Of a stretch of 64,000 bases of DNA, positions 41,647-51,077 are shown one piece after another. The position numbers and the translations under genes were made by a program. Positions within the stretch are counted from its first letter, which is position 1. Each line of letters opens with the position of its first letter. This DNA comes from Mitosporidium daphniae (taxonomy: Eukaryota > Microsporidia). The notes beneath the pieces are model-generated. The model searched no databases, had not been told where the DNA came from, and saw only the letters and a program-made list of their open reading frames with translations. Location: assembly GCF_000760515.2 (NCBI RefSeq), contig NW_013546178.1:1-64000 (forward strand), in the 5' to 3' direction.

Positions 41647-43245
41647 TCATGGGGATCTTGAACTTAAAGAAAGGCGGCTGGAAAGCGAAAGCATCGCTGG
41701 AGAGTCCGCCTGGATGATCTGATGCGATTGGCCTCCGACGCCTGTTCCCACCAAATACACATTCTCCCAAAATGCGAGTGGAGGATATACTTTTCTGCCC
41801 GACCTTGTCGTATGGCTAGGGGGGACTGAAGAAGGTTCTATTAGTGTGGCAGGCTCTGATTGTCTTCTACTGATTTTCTTCCTATCTGAAAAATCTTTTT
41901 TGCCTGTGGGTGTTTTCCTGTCCGTAGGGGCTTTCCTCTCTGTAGGGGCTCTCCTGTCTGTGGAGACTTCCCCGTCGACGGAGTCTTTCATATGTGACAA
42001 ATCCATTTGCTCTGTCTTTTTTAGCGACTTTTTGAGCGGCTTTTGAGCTTCCTTTGATAACAAAATCGGTTTTTTTTCATTAGAAAGGAGCTCCTTTGGC
42101 GTGGCTTTTGTTTCTGGCTTTAAAGTGCCGTTTTGTGATGGTGGCGATAATATTCGCTGGCGGTTATTTTTCCGGACTTCCAATTGAAGTTCAGGTGAAA
42201 GTGCCTGGATCCATGCTGTGCCTAAAGGAAACCCATTGGAAAACAGAGAAATTGTACCAGCGGACCAGCCTAAAAACTAAATCACATAAAATTACCACCA
42301 CTTTCCATTCCCTCGGCATCGATGGTACCCTGTAATTTGTATGATTTTCCGCTGGCAGTGACAATAATGTGCGGTGTCTTCGCAAGCGCAATAAGCGAGC
42401 TGTGCCAGGGCTGCAACGATCCATCGGGAAGCATTTTTTTCCCCTCTAGAATGGCCCATAATGGAAAGTCAATCACAGAATGTTTGGTGATCTAGAGGCG
42501 GTAAAACCGGGCCGACACAAACCTGTTGGTCATTCGGCACGCGTTGAAGACGCCACTCGATCAGAGTGACATCGGCGGAATTGGAATCTGGAGCAGAAAT
42601 CCCGGTTTCAATTACGTTGGACAAGCTATTTTCTTTGTTGGTCTTTTCGACAATGTTTTCAATCCTGGTGTCGATGTGGGACTTTTCCACGTCATTTCCA
42701 AGGGCATTCCTACTGCCTCTGTCATTATTCCGAACTTTTCCAGTATTTGAGTCTATTTTTGCGACGGGCCTCGAAATTGGGTCCAACGATCGGCTATTGG
42801 GAGAGAACCCGACAGGCAAAGGTTTATCAGCCCTTCCTCCCATCAAAGGAGTATCCGTAGTGTTTTCAGAAAGATTGTTGTTAACATTTGGGGCATTGGC
42901 CTGCGCAGCTTTGACGGGGTCAAAATTGTCAGTACAGCCTTTGTGCAAAATGTTGGCTGAAGGCATCGATGCTATAGTAGGCCGCGCAGAGGGCTGCTCA
43001 GTGGAGAGCATTCGAGAAATAAGGGAAGACGCGGATGCTGGATTTTTGCTAGCAGCAAGGAATGGATTGGCAAGTGTCTCCTTATTTGCCCTCTGAAGCA
43101 TGGCCGCCTTCAGAATATGGTTTGGTCTTGGCGACGTCATTGCAGTGAGATCCTTGACATGGAATATCTTTCCATTGGCAAGCGGGTCTGCATTGTCTCG
43201 GACGGGCGATGCCGTGGACCGATGGTGCATAGGGCGGTGGTCCAT
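41647..43245 (-). CDS. KNL2/Mis18BP1-like centromere protein (SANTA domain plus CENP-C-like motif)
   Basis: Exons 43245-42523, 42491-42296 and 42269-41647 (introns 31 and 26 nt) give 513 aa. Residues about 230-340 form a SANTA domain assembled across both introns: VTLIEWRLQRV, PLWAILEGKK, PWHSSLIAL, HIIVTASGKSYKLQGTID and FSNGFPLGTAWIQAL. Near the C-terminus TTRSGRKVYPPLAFWENVYL resembles the CENP-C motif (R-x-S-x-R-x-x-x-x-P-x-x-[FY]-W). This pairing is the KNL2 architecture that, in plants and other eukaryotes, helps load centromeric histone H3. The long N-terminal arm is disordered, and short DRK-x-P repeats lie between the domains. Confidence 0.82.
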
Positions 43246-43385
43246 CGTCAATCTGTAAAATTAAAATCGGCATAAAATTTGGACCATATGGCCATTTCAG
43301 AGCACACCACAGGCAACTGCCAAGCAAATTTGGTAGCTTATCTGCAATATTTATTATATATCATCACCGCCAGAGGTAGCAAAGG

Positions 43386-43712
43386 TTAGAGTTTTTCAGC
43401 AACGCATTTTTCATTTAGCAAGCGCTCGGAGAGAAGCATTCTAGACGACGTCTTGCATGCTGAGAGCCCAGTGCACATGTGGCTCTCAGGCAGTCTGTGT
43501 GTGGAGCAGAATTTGCTTGAACAGTAGCGACACTCGCCTACAATTGGGGCTGGCTTGCTTTGACACCCATCAACTGGACAACGGCGAGCAGACTTTTTTG
43601 TGGAAGAGTTGGGCCCTGTTATGGGCTTGTCCTGGTCAGAGGGCCTCGCGGATGTGTCCAAAGACGCCGATGCAGATGTTGTGTCGATGGATTGTAAATT
43701 GGTTACGGTCAT
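43386..43712 (-). CDS. AN1-type zinc finger protein
   Basis: 108 aa from the only ATG of this frame (43712); the frame is open back to 43820 without an ATG, so a 5' exon could be missing. After a Ser/Thr-rich arm comes one AN1 finger with [29 protein letters not shown]. All eight ligands are present. In yeast the small AN1 proteins Tmc1 and Cuz1 work with the proteasome and Cdc48 under arsenite or other proteotoxic stress. It is divergent from mS23 with A/T palindromes at 43816-43848. Assignment to one paralogue is not possible. Confidence 0.82.
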   Translation of the reverse strand: MTVTNLQSIDTTSASASLDTSARPSDQDKPITGPNSSTKKSARRCPVDGCQSKPAPIVGECRYCSSKFCSTHRLPESHMCTGLSACKTSSRMLLSERLLNEKCVAEKL

Positions 43713-43867
43713 CGGTGAATTCGAAGAATGATGATCCCAGTTAGTCCCGAAAAGTATAAGTTGAGACCTGTTAACAAAGTTCGATTCCGATTCGTCGTAA
43801 CCAGAACTGCTTCGCTTCAAAATTTATAACTTTATTTTTAATTTTAAACGGCACATTGATCGGTTCA

Positions 43868-44551
43868 ATGCATAAGCCTTTTCAGAAGCATGCGTCTTCG
43901 ACGCACGAATTTGTGCAGCGGGCAATTGCAAGAATAAGGTTGGGCCACCCCAAGCCGCTTTGGTTTGACACGGTGGTGCAGGTTTATCCTCCTCTTGCAC
44001 CGTTCATGTTGTCTTCCGAACAGCGGGCCCCGTTTCCCACCAACAGCGACGAAAACATGCACAAACCAACAGATGATCCCTGTGACGATCCATGTGACCG
44101 CATCATCAGAAAAAAGAAGAACCAGCTCTCCAAAGAAGAACGGGAAATGCTGAATTGGCGACACCTTTTCCCCCCCAAATGGGACCACCAGCCGCTTCCA
44201 AAAATCCAAACGCCTCAAGATACACCGATTCGTCAGCTTTTCGAACGGTATCCATTTGAAGCTACTAGATCTGCTATGGACCCGATAAGCCCCGTCAAAT
44301 TTCCGGCAATTTCAGTTGATGAGACGGGTGCTCATATTGATACGATTGACAATGTCCACCCTGGAGGGATTCCATCCCTGCTTGAAGATAAGCTTGCAAG
44401 AGAATGTGCAATTGCAACTAATGCCATATCGTCTACAATAGAACAATCTTCGGTCAAATTTGCCGAGCTGGAGATGAGTGCGCCACAACCTAACCCTAAC
44501 CCTAGAAGAAAAGATCGCCGTAGGGTTAGGAGAGAGAAATTTTCGGAATAA
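43868..44551 (+). CDS. Mitochondrial small-subunit ribosomal protein mS23 (Rsm25)
   Basis: 227 aa from the ATG at 43868. Family features: RAIARIRLGHPKPLWFDTVV plus VYPPLAP at the start, then a charged region and IRQLFERYPFEATR, as in Rsm25/MRPS23. It shows that the organism translates in its mitochondrion. The C-terminus is ambiguous: the unspliced frame ends at 44551 with PQPNPNPRRKDRRRVRRE. Alternatively a 28-nt GT-AG intron (44478-44505), whose branch region is the telomere-like CCTAACCCTAACCC, would change the frame and end at 44573. Confidence 0.8.
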   Translation: MHKPFQKHASSTHEFVQRAIARIRLGHPKPLWFDTVVQVYPPLAPFMLSSEQRAPFPTNSDENMHKPTDDPCDDPCDRIIRKKKNQLSKEEREMLNWRHLFPPKWDHQPLPKIQTPQDTPIRQLFERYPFEATRSAMDPISPVKFPAISVDETGAHIDTIDNVHPGGIPSLLEDKLARECAIATNAISSTIEQSSVKFAELEMSAPQPNPNPRRKDRRRVRREKFSE

Positions 44552-44570
44552 TCACAACCCTAACCCTAAA
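44489..44570. repeat. Telomere-like repeats across the mS23 3' end
   Basis: Three blocks: CCTAACCCTAACCCTAG (44489-44505), the reverse GTAGGGTTAGG (44520-44530) and AACCCTAACCCTAAA (44556-44570). They are coding in both mS23 models (PNPNP or HNPNPK) and can pair as an imperfect hairpin. Confidence 0.85.
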
Positions 44571-44662
44571 TAAATTATTGTTTATTTGACACCTTCTTAA
44601 TGGCGGTGTGCTGCTGGTAATTGTGGGGTGTTCGTGCCCGTGGCGGAGGATCAATCAGTTTT

Positions 44663-47600
44663 TTATTTTCTATCTTCCATCAGCTGACTTGCCAATCGTC
44701 TCATGATCTGCATTTTTTTCAAAGAGTCCTCTATGGAACACGTCCGCAGGAACGATATGTACTCGGATAATATTTGCGCCTCAAACAATGAAAGGGCAAA
44801 GCTTTCAGAAATCTTTAGATCATAATAGATTCTCAAAATGTTTTTAACCTTGTTTGAGGAAAATGGATTTCCAAGCGACTCGAATTCGTTCCAACTAAAG
44901 GTTAATCATGTTGGTCAAGCTACCAGTCCGTTGCGATCTGAAAGGCGCCTTCTTCTTCAGCCTGCGTCGCTTGGAAAATAAAGTTTTTGGCCTTGTTGAG
45001 GCTACAGTCCAATGTTTCGGGGATGGAAGACAATGACGAGTTGTACATCAACTCGTATATGGGCTCTGAATGCTCCACATACCTCTCCAAAAAGAGATCC
45101 ATATCAAGAGAGGAAGAAAAGCCCAACATAAAATACATATTTACACAAAGGGAAATCAGAAAGAAAAATGCCAACATTCCTTTATCCAACGAGTAAAACA
45201 GCGAAAGCGCTTGATTGATATAATACAGCAGTTTGACGGCAAAAGATGCACCTTCATCGATGGGAAGTAAATACAGTATCCAAACTGGCGTTTCGGAAAG
45301 CAAAAACGAATACTTTGTGTGTGAAAAAGGGTCCGTAAAGTCCCTGGTGTTGAGTTTGCTTGATTTGTCCAATTGCTTTCGATTTGAGGAAACACTGGTT
45401 TGAGGCATGGAGACTTGAACGATGGTATCCTTAATCACATCCAAAAGAGAGTTTTTGTAGTCCACCAGTGCTTTGGAGACAAAAGTCTTCAATATCGGCT
45501 TCATAAAGGTCTGTTTACAAAAGATTATCGTTGACGTNAAAAAGATGTTGCATTTCGACACCCCAGCTGCGGTGATGCAATACCTGACCAAGGTGTAAAA
45601 GCAATCGCCAAATGGGACCGATGGGGTTTGCGCTATAACCTCGACAACATGAACGGAACAATCCTTTGAATATAAGATCCGAATGCTTTCATAGCACTCT
45701 GTTTCCTTTTTCTTCACTAAATGCATCGTTATGCTGATAAGTGCCATACCTAAGTTGTTGGTGATCGGGATCGTGTATTTCAAGTTCAGCGTTGGATATG
45801 GCTTTTCTTCCGAATTATTTGGAATATTATAAGGCGTGTCTTTCAAGTTATCAAACAGCGAGAAGGAGTCATCCGAAATTGAATCGCAAAAATGAATATC
45901 GCCAATGATGCCCCTGGAAGCCATAATGTTTCTGCGAAACTCTGAAATCAAAGGGTCCTCTGTTTTTGATGGACACCCATATTTGTCATCATCCGAATCA
46001 TTCGGGTCTTCCTTTGTGGAAGAAATGCCGGCATTGTAAAATAGCGCCATAAACAAAAATTGCACAGGAATGTCGACAACATCGTTTAAAAGCGTCATTT
46101 CATAGTGGTCACTGGCATCGCAAGGACACGTTTCGACAATATTTTCACCTGAAGAATTATATTTATCGAACACACAAGCCCCTTGAAGATTTCCATTTGC
46201 AGCAGCGGTCGCAGAGGCATTCATGCTGAGCTCGCTAAAAATTTTCAAAGGCGAAGAAGATAAAGAAGAGATTGAGGCCACGTGGACTTTCTTCATGATC
46301 TCTTCAAACGGAATTGTCTCCTAAAATTATTAGCACACAGCAAAAACACCATTCCATCTGCCAACGAATTATGGACCAACAATAGCTCCGAGTAGAATCG
46401 ATTGCAGCTATCCATTTGAAAAGACTTTACATGCAGCTAAAGATAACGGTGGTACCGATGCATGGAAATACCTCGACGTCATTTTTGCCCTTGATGATTA
46501 TAGAGATGCTGTAGCTATACTCTTCCTTTTCTAGCGAAGTGATTTCTGGCAGCAAAATGGTTTCCTAAAAATATTTGCCACAAACATAAATACAAGGTGG
46601 TTTTGGCCAAATGCACACGAATTGAACAAAACAAAGCTGTTGGTCAAATACAACCGCCCCAACAGCACAATGTCTCGTTGCAGGGAGCAGTCCAAATCTA
46701 CGGTCCGTTATGCAAGTCCATCGCACTTACAAGCTAGCACACCGACATTGGCCTTTATGTCGGGCTTTATGGAATGCAGCTCGAAATTTACATTCCCCAA
46801 GTGTTTGTCCGCATATATGGACGCGTTTTCCTCTAAGTTGAAATGTAAATAAACGCACAAAATACCAAGGCTGTGGTCCGCTTCGGCGCTCACGTGTGCT
46901 TTGTTCGAATTTACCTGCAGCGAAAGCAAAGAATCGGGTATGGATTCGTTATTTTCAATCACCATGCTTTCGGACGATGAATGGGGATTGATGGATACAG
47001 AGCAAGGATTGCCCAACAAAGCATACCGCTTTGCATTTATGAAGGTCTCCATCCAACTGCGAAAATCTTCTTCATTTTCGGCCTGGAAGATGATCGAGCT
47101 AAAAAGAGGAAAAAGACTCCATCATGCGGTACCGTTTGGCCGAGCTCATTTCGAAGCAAAAATTTCGTTCATGATAGTCTTGCGGCTTTAGCTCACATAG
47201 AAAAACATGAATATCGGAGGATTGTATTATTTCGCCCTAGCTCTTAATGATGGATAGAAACATACCCGAGCTTTTCCTAGAAAGCAATAAGAAAACAGGC
47301 TGTTTTTGAGCGTTGCATATACACGCCTCCATGCCGCTGATAAAGGCTTTCCACCGATTTTCTTCAGCAAATACCCCTGCTTTTCAATCCCAGAGCCCGC
47401 AGAAAAATAGTCTGGCACAAACCCAAGCCTTGCATTCTAATGATGGGTTAGCGGGATCAAGGGTGCAATACATCTTCCTTCTCCTTTCGTTGGGCCTCAA
47501 ACGCGCCCACGATCGACTCTGACATCTTTTCTTTCTAAATCGCCATCACCATTGATCATAAATACCTCTTCAATCAATGTCTTGAACTGCTCCAAATGCG

Positions 47601-48445
47601 GTCGCAAGGACAAGAATATTTCAAATGAAGTCTGGTGATATTCAATGATCGAATTCAGGGACAACATAAACTACATTGACTTGCTGTATGCGGGAGACCT
47701 ACTTTATCGGCAATGAATGGATCAAGAACGTGTATAATGTGGCTCAATTGTGCAGTGTAATCCAGGCATGTCGAAAGATACGCCTTTTTTTGCTCAAAAA
47801 TTTGGTATTTTTCCTATCTTTAGCCGGGTAAAAGCAAACCTCCTTCATGTTGGAGGGCTCTTTTATCTTATTGATGGCGCCATATTTCAACATTGTCCCC
47901 TCATGCTTTTCAAACGCCTTTTCAAATCCTTTTCTTTTCTCCTATAAAGCAGTTATCGTATTGCACACTAATGCCTTGATGGAGCGCAGGTCTTTCTGCG
48001 AAAATTCCCGGATTGGAAACAGTAGATGCTTTCCGATCTCTTTTAGCTGCAAGTGAGGTTCTTAATGATACCAGTTTATGATTGCACGTCAATGAATTCC
48101 CAATTGAGGCAATCGATGCTTTCAGGATCTCGCGGATTAACTCGGTATCTATTCAGCATTAGCAAGTAGCTTTTGGTACAAGGATCATTCATTTCCTGAA
48201 TCCGAGAAAGATCATCGACAAATTCTTTAAACGTATCGTTAAGATCTAAACATTAGCACCCTTCTAGTGCAAATACCCGCCGAATCTTCCAAACACGTTC
48301 TGAGGCTCTTATTTACATATTCGAGGTATTTGGAGAGATCTTCCAGGATATTTTCATGGGCCTGTCTTGAAGAATGAAAAAACGGGCTGTTGGACAATGC
48401 GAGATCAATGTTTAGTTCACAAAGGGTGGTGTTTTTGTGCTCCAT
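44663..48445 (-). CDS. SIP3/LAM-type BAR-PH-GRAM-VASt sterol-transfer protein
   Basis: Sixteen exons, 5' to 3': 48445-48277, 48245-48088, 48046-47969, 47941-47840, 47813-47703, 47670-47566, 47534-47472, 47436-47266, 47236-47133, 47098-46866, 46832-46731, 46697-46594, 46564-46431, 46407-46350, 46320-44924, 44894-44663. The introns are 23-41 nt. The product is 1106 aa. BAR-like helices occupy 1-260 (LALSNSPFFHSS onward). A PH domain follows at 278-375 (KQGYLLKKIGGK, FCFEMSSAKR, ENEEDFRSWMETF). The GRAM domain lies at 445-565 (LDCSLQRDIVLLGRLYLTNS). The VASt/StART-like domain is at about 705-870 (TPSVPFGDCFYTLVRYCIT). A membrane anchor lies near 950. Yeast Sip3/Ysp1 move sterol at ER-plasma membrane contacts. 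One ambiguous base (45538) is present. Confidence 0.9.
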
Positions 48446-48573
48446 TGTATTTGATGTGGCCAAAATTGTCGAGTCCAAACTTCCTGCAATTTAAATGTTC
48501 AAGACAATTATTATTTATTTGCCCACAATGGCACTCAACAGCTGACGACGGCCTGGCCAAAAACCATCCACAT

Positions 48574-48809
48574 ATGAGTGCCAATTACAATCCAAGCATT
48601 ACAGCCATCATTGCATCACGAGAGTTTCTTTGTGCCATTTTGCACTTCCCAATGGCTGTCTAATAAAATTCCTTATTTAACGAGCGATTTTTTTGACAGG
48701 ATTTGATTTTTCATTTCAGTACGCATCCAACTTTGTATCGGAAAGTTTACATGCAATGAAAATGCACACCGTCGATAGATGTCTTCCAGGGTCCATTGGC
48801 GCCATGTGA
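48574..48809 (+). CDS. Possible small orphan gene (57 aa)
   Basis: Exons 48574-48657 and 48720-48809 (62-nt intron, acceptor CATTTCAG) give 57 aa starting MSANYNPSITAIIASREF, with LHAMKMHTVDRCLPGS near the end. A second acceptor inside the gap, and a longer version in which another intron ends in the telomere-like palindrome at 48825-48854, are also possible. The donor GTCTAA is weak. No family recognised. Confidence 0.35.
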
Positions 48810-48824
48810 TACGTCATAAATGAT

Positions 48825-48854
48825 CTCCAACCCTAACCCGGGTTAGGGTTGGAG
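48825..48854. repeat. Perfect 30-bp telomere-like palindrome
   Basis: A 15-bp arm ending CAACCCTAACCC is followed directly, with no spacer, by its exact reverse complement GGGTTAGGGTTG and onward. It lies 52 bp before the SPF30 start codon. Head-to-head telomere units of this kind can bind telobox factors or form a cruciform. Confidence 0.9.
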
Positions 48855-48905
48855 TGTGTCTAAAGTACACTTGAGCCCCCAAATTTAAAATGTTTACCTG
48901 ATAAA

Positions 48906-49568
48906 ATGCATGCTGACAAAACAAACTATGAATATCAACTGGAACAGGTCCTTACGGCACTAGACTCGGATCGGGACAACACTGCGCTGCTCAACTTGAA
49001 AAAAGATCTGCAAGATGCCATCAAGCTTTCAAAAGAGCTGGCGCCCAAAAAGCGACAAGCTACCACTCAAATAGAAAAGGGCGTTGAAAAGAGGCCGGTT
49101 CCGGAACAAGTTCCAAAGGCCGAAGAATGTGTCGCCACGGAACCAGTGTGCCTTCAAATTGGAGAAAAATGTCAAATCCGGTCCGAAGGTGGCGGATGGC
49201 TTGACGCAACGCTCTCTTCCATTGGCAAAAACAGGACACGATGGATTGCAATTACTACTAAGACAAATGAAACGAAAGCGGTCTCTTTGAAAGACATTAG
49301 GCCGATGCCAGAACACAGGGCAGCGCCGATTTTGCAGCTATTGCCGCTTGGTGGAGCACAGCTGACAACTGCCTCAAACCCCCCAACCCAAAAGGAAAAG
49401 GAGAAGAGGATGAAAAAGGTTGCGGCGCGCCAGGAATACCTTGCCCGAAAGGAGGCCGAACACGAGCAAAAAGCCTCCGCTTGGGCCACGTTCCAATCTA
49501 AGCTTTCAAGAAAAACCAGTGCCAGCCTATTTAAACCCCCAAGAGCCAATGATAAAAAATTTAATTAA
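48906..49568 (+). CDS. SPF30/SMNDC1-like Tudor splicing factor
   Basis: 220 aa, intronless. The N-terminal helix pair (YEYQLEQVLTALDSDRDNT, LLNLKKDLQDAIKLSKEL) is the SPF30 signature. A Tudor-like domain follows (QIGEKCQIRSEGGGWLDATLSSI, KAVSLKDIRPM). The basic tail ends in WATFQSKL, matching the WQQFN region. SPF30 binds symmetrically dimethylated arginine on Sm proteins and promotes tri-snRNP addition. The Tudor core is diverged: the usual aromatic cage residue after the first strand is Trp here. The last 8 nt overlap the 3' end of the SLC19 gene on the other strand. Confidence 0.85.
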   Translation: MHADKTNYEYQLEQVLTALDSDRDNTALLNLKKDLQDAIKLSKELAPKKRQATTQIEKGVEKRPVPEQVPKAEECVATEPVCLQIGEKCQIRSEGGGWLDATLSSIGKNRTRWIAITTKTNETKAVSLKDIRPMPEHRAAPILQLLPLGGAQLTTASNPPTQKEKEKRMKKVAARQEYLARKEAEHEQKASAWATFQSKLSRKTSASLFKPPRANDKKFN

Positions 49569-50876
49569 CCCGGTTTACAGTAAAGATACAAATGAGAAGT
49601 AAAAGAATAGGGACGATGGACCCAACCCACCCTAGAATGTAAAACCGTCCACATGCAGTGTGGCCATCCAGCACAAACTGCAATAGGCTCATGATGGCCA
49701 TGCTGACCATTGACTTGACAGAGATGTAAAATGTGACCATCTTCCCGGAACAGTTGAGCTGCTCAATGGCCTTGCTGGTTAGCATGGTGCCGACGGCACT
49801 TCCGGTCGACATGAGGACAGCCCATAGACACCCAAACCTAATATATGTACACGAGCTGCCAAGCAGGGACAGAGTTATCATAGAATACGCCATTGCAACG
49901 GTTGAAATGATACAAATCAGGAATGCAGTACGATGGTCTTTTTGCCACCAACTGGTGAACGAAAGATACAGCGAGCTGCAAAAGCTTGCGATTTTTCCAA
50001 GAGCATCAAAGTAGCCACTATGCATGGCATCGATATTTCCATTACTTGCGTAGCGGTAAACTAAAGAAGAAAAATAGTTTTCGCATAGCCCCAAAGCACA
50101 GAAAATGAAGATCCAGGCAGATGTCAATAACAGCACATTGGCATTTGGGATGAAGATATCTTCTCTCAGTGTTTCCTCAGCCTGCCTGTCGAAATTGCCT
50201 TTTCGCTGGATGCTCCAGACCAGCATAAGGATGGAAAAAAACAGAGCAACAACCAAAAAAATCAAGGTCAGGGCAAATGAAATCCACAGGCTAAAATGGG
50301 ATATCAAAATTCCAGCAGAAAGACATGCAAATACGTGGCCTGCAAACACGAGAGACTTGATGTGTGCATTCCATTTTGCGGCAACAGCAGGTTCAAGGTA
50401 GCTAGAAACGCACCCATAAAATCCACTGGAAGATGCTGTTGCCATTCCATAAGTAACCTGCATCATGACCATCCAAAAAAGAGTGTTTGGATGGCCACCT
50501 TCAACAAAAACCAGCAGGGCATATGTGACTGTCTGAGACAGCATCTCAAACAGTATAAGCAATTCTGGCGATAAAATGACGGACAACGCAACGATCAGAA
50601 TGCGAAATATGGCATCAGAATAGGTCCACATCGGAAAAATTTGGTTGTTCACCTAGAGTAAGTTGCGATCTCGCTTCCCACCTCGTATTCGGAAAGCCTT
50701 TTGTCGTGAACCAAAAACAACGTCAAATACGACTCGCCAAACTTTAAAGATTTTGTTATTGCAATCCCAACAACTATAAACAGCAGGAAATACATTCCAT
50801 TTTGTCTAATTTTGGAACTGGTCATTAAACGTGCAATTTCAAAATTAATAATCCCTTTCATCACATCGCTCATCAT
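49561..50876 (-). CDS. SLC19-type thiamine/reduced-folate transporter
   Basis: Exons 50876-50682 and 50652-49561 (29-nt intron) give 428 aa with about twelve membrane spans. The splice creates the family signature SEYEVNNQIFPMWTYSD, matching the V-N-N-x-I-Y-P-V-W-T-Y-S block. KFGESYLTLFLV matches the substrate-site segment F-x-P-S-E-P-Y-L-T. Later VTYGMATASSSGFYGCVSS matches Y-G-x-A-T-A-x-E-x-A-Y-Y, although the Glu is replaced by Ser. SLC19 carriers import thiamine or folates. Uptake of a vitamin the cell cannot make is likely; which vitamin cannot be told. Confidence 0.85.
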
Positions 50877-50910
50877 CCATTTTTAGATGTTCATTTATTT
50901 TGGCTTTATT

Positions 50911-50985
50911 TAGGGTTAGGTTTGTCTCTCTACATACCGACGTCCCAATGTATACACATACATGCACACACATACATACACACAT
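50911..50985. repeat. Telomere-like motif and ACAT/CA microsatellite
   Basis: TAGGGTTAGG (50911-50920) lies upstream of the SLC19 start, followed at 50950-50985 by an imperfect ACATACAC microsatellite. The 50877-51077 gap has no other feature. Confidence 0.75.
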
Positions 50986-51077
50986 CAATGTAGGACTGCA
51001 CATCGTTTAAGAAACAAAAATTGACGACAAACTGTCGTGATCTAAAAAATATCTAAAAGGGTTAGTTAACAAAAAGA

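Noticed and set aside
45530-45545. Frame break at the ambiguous base in the SIP3/LAM gene
   Set aside because: The N replaces one base inside a codon and the VASt domain continues on both sides, so there is no frameshift.
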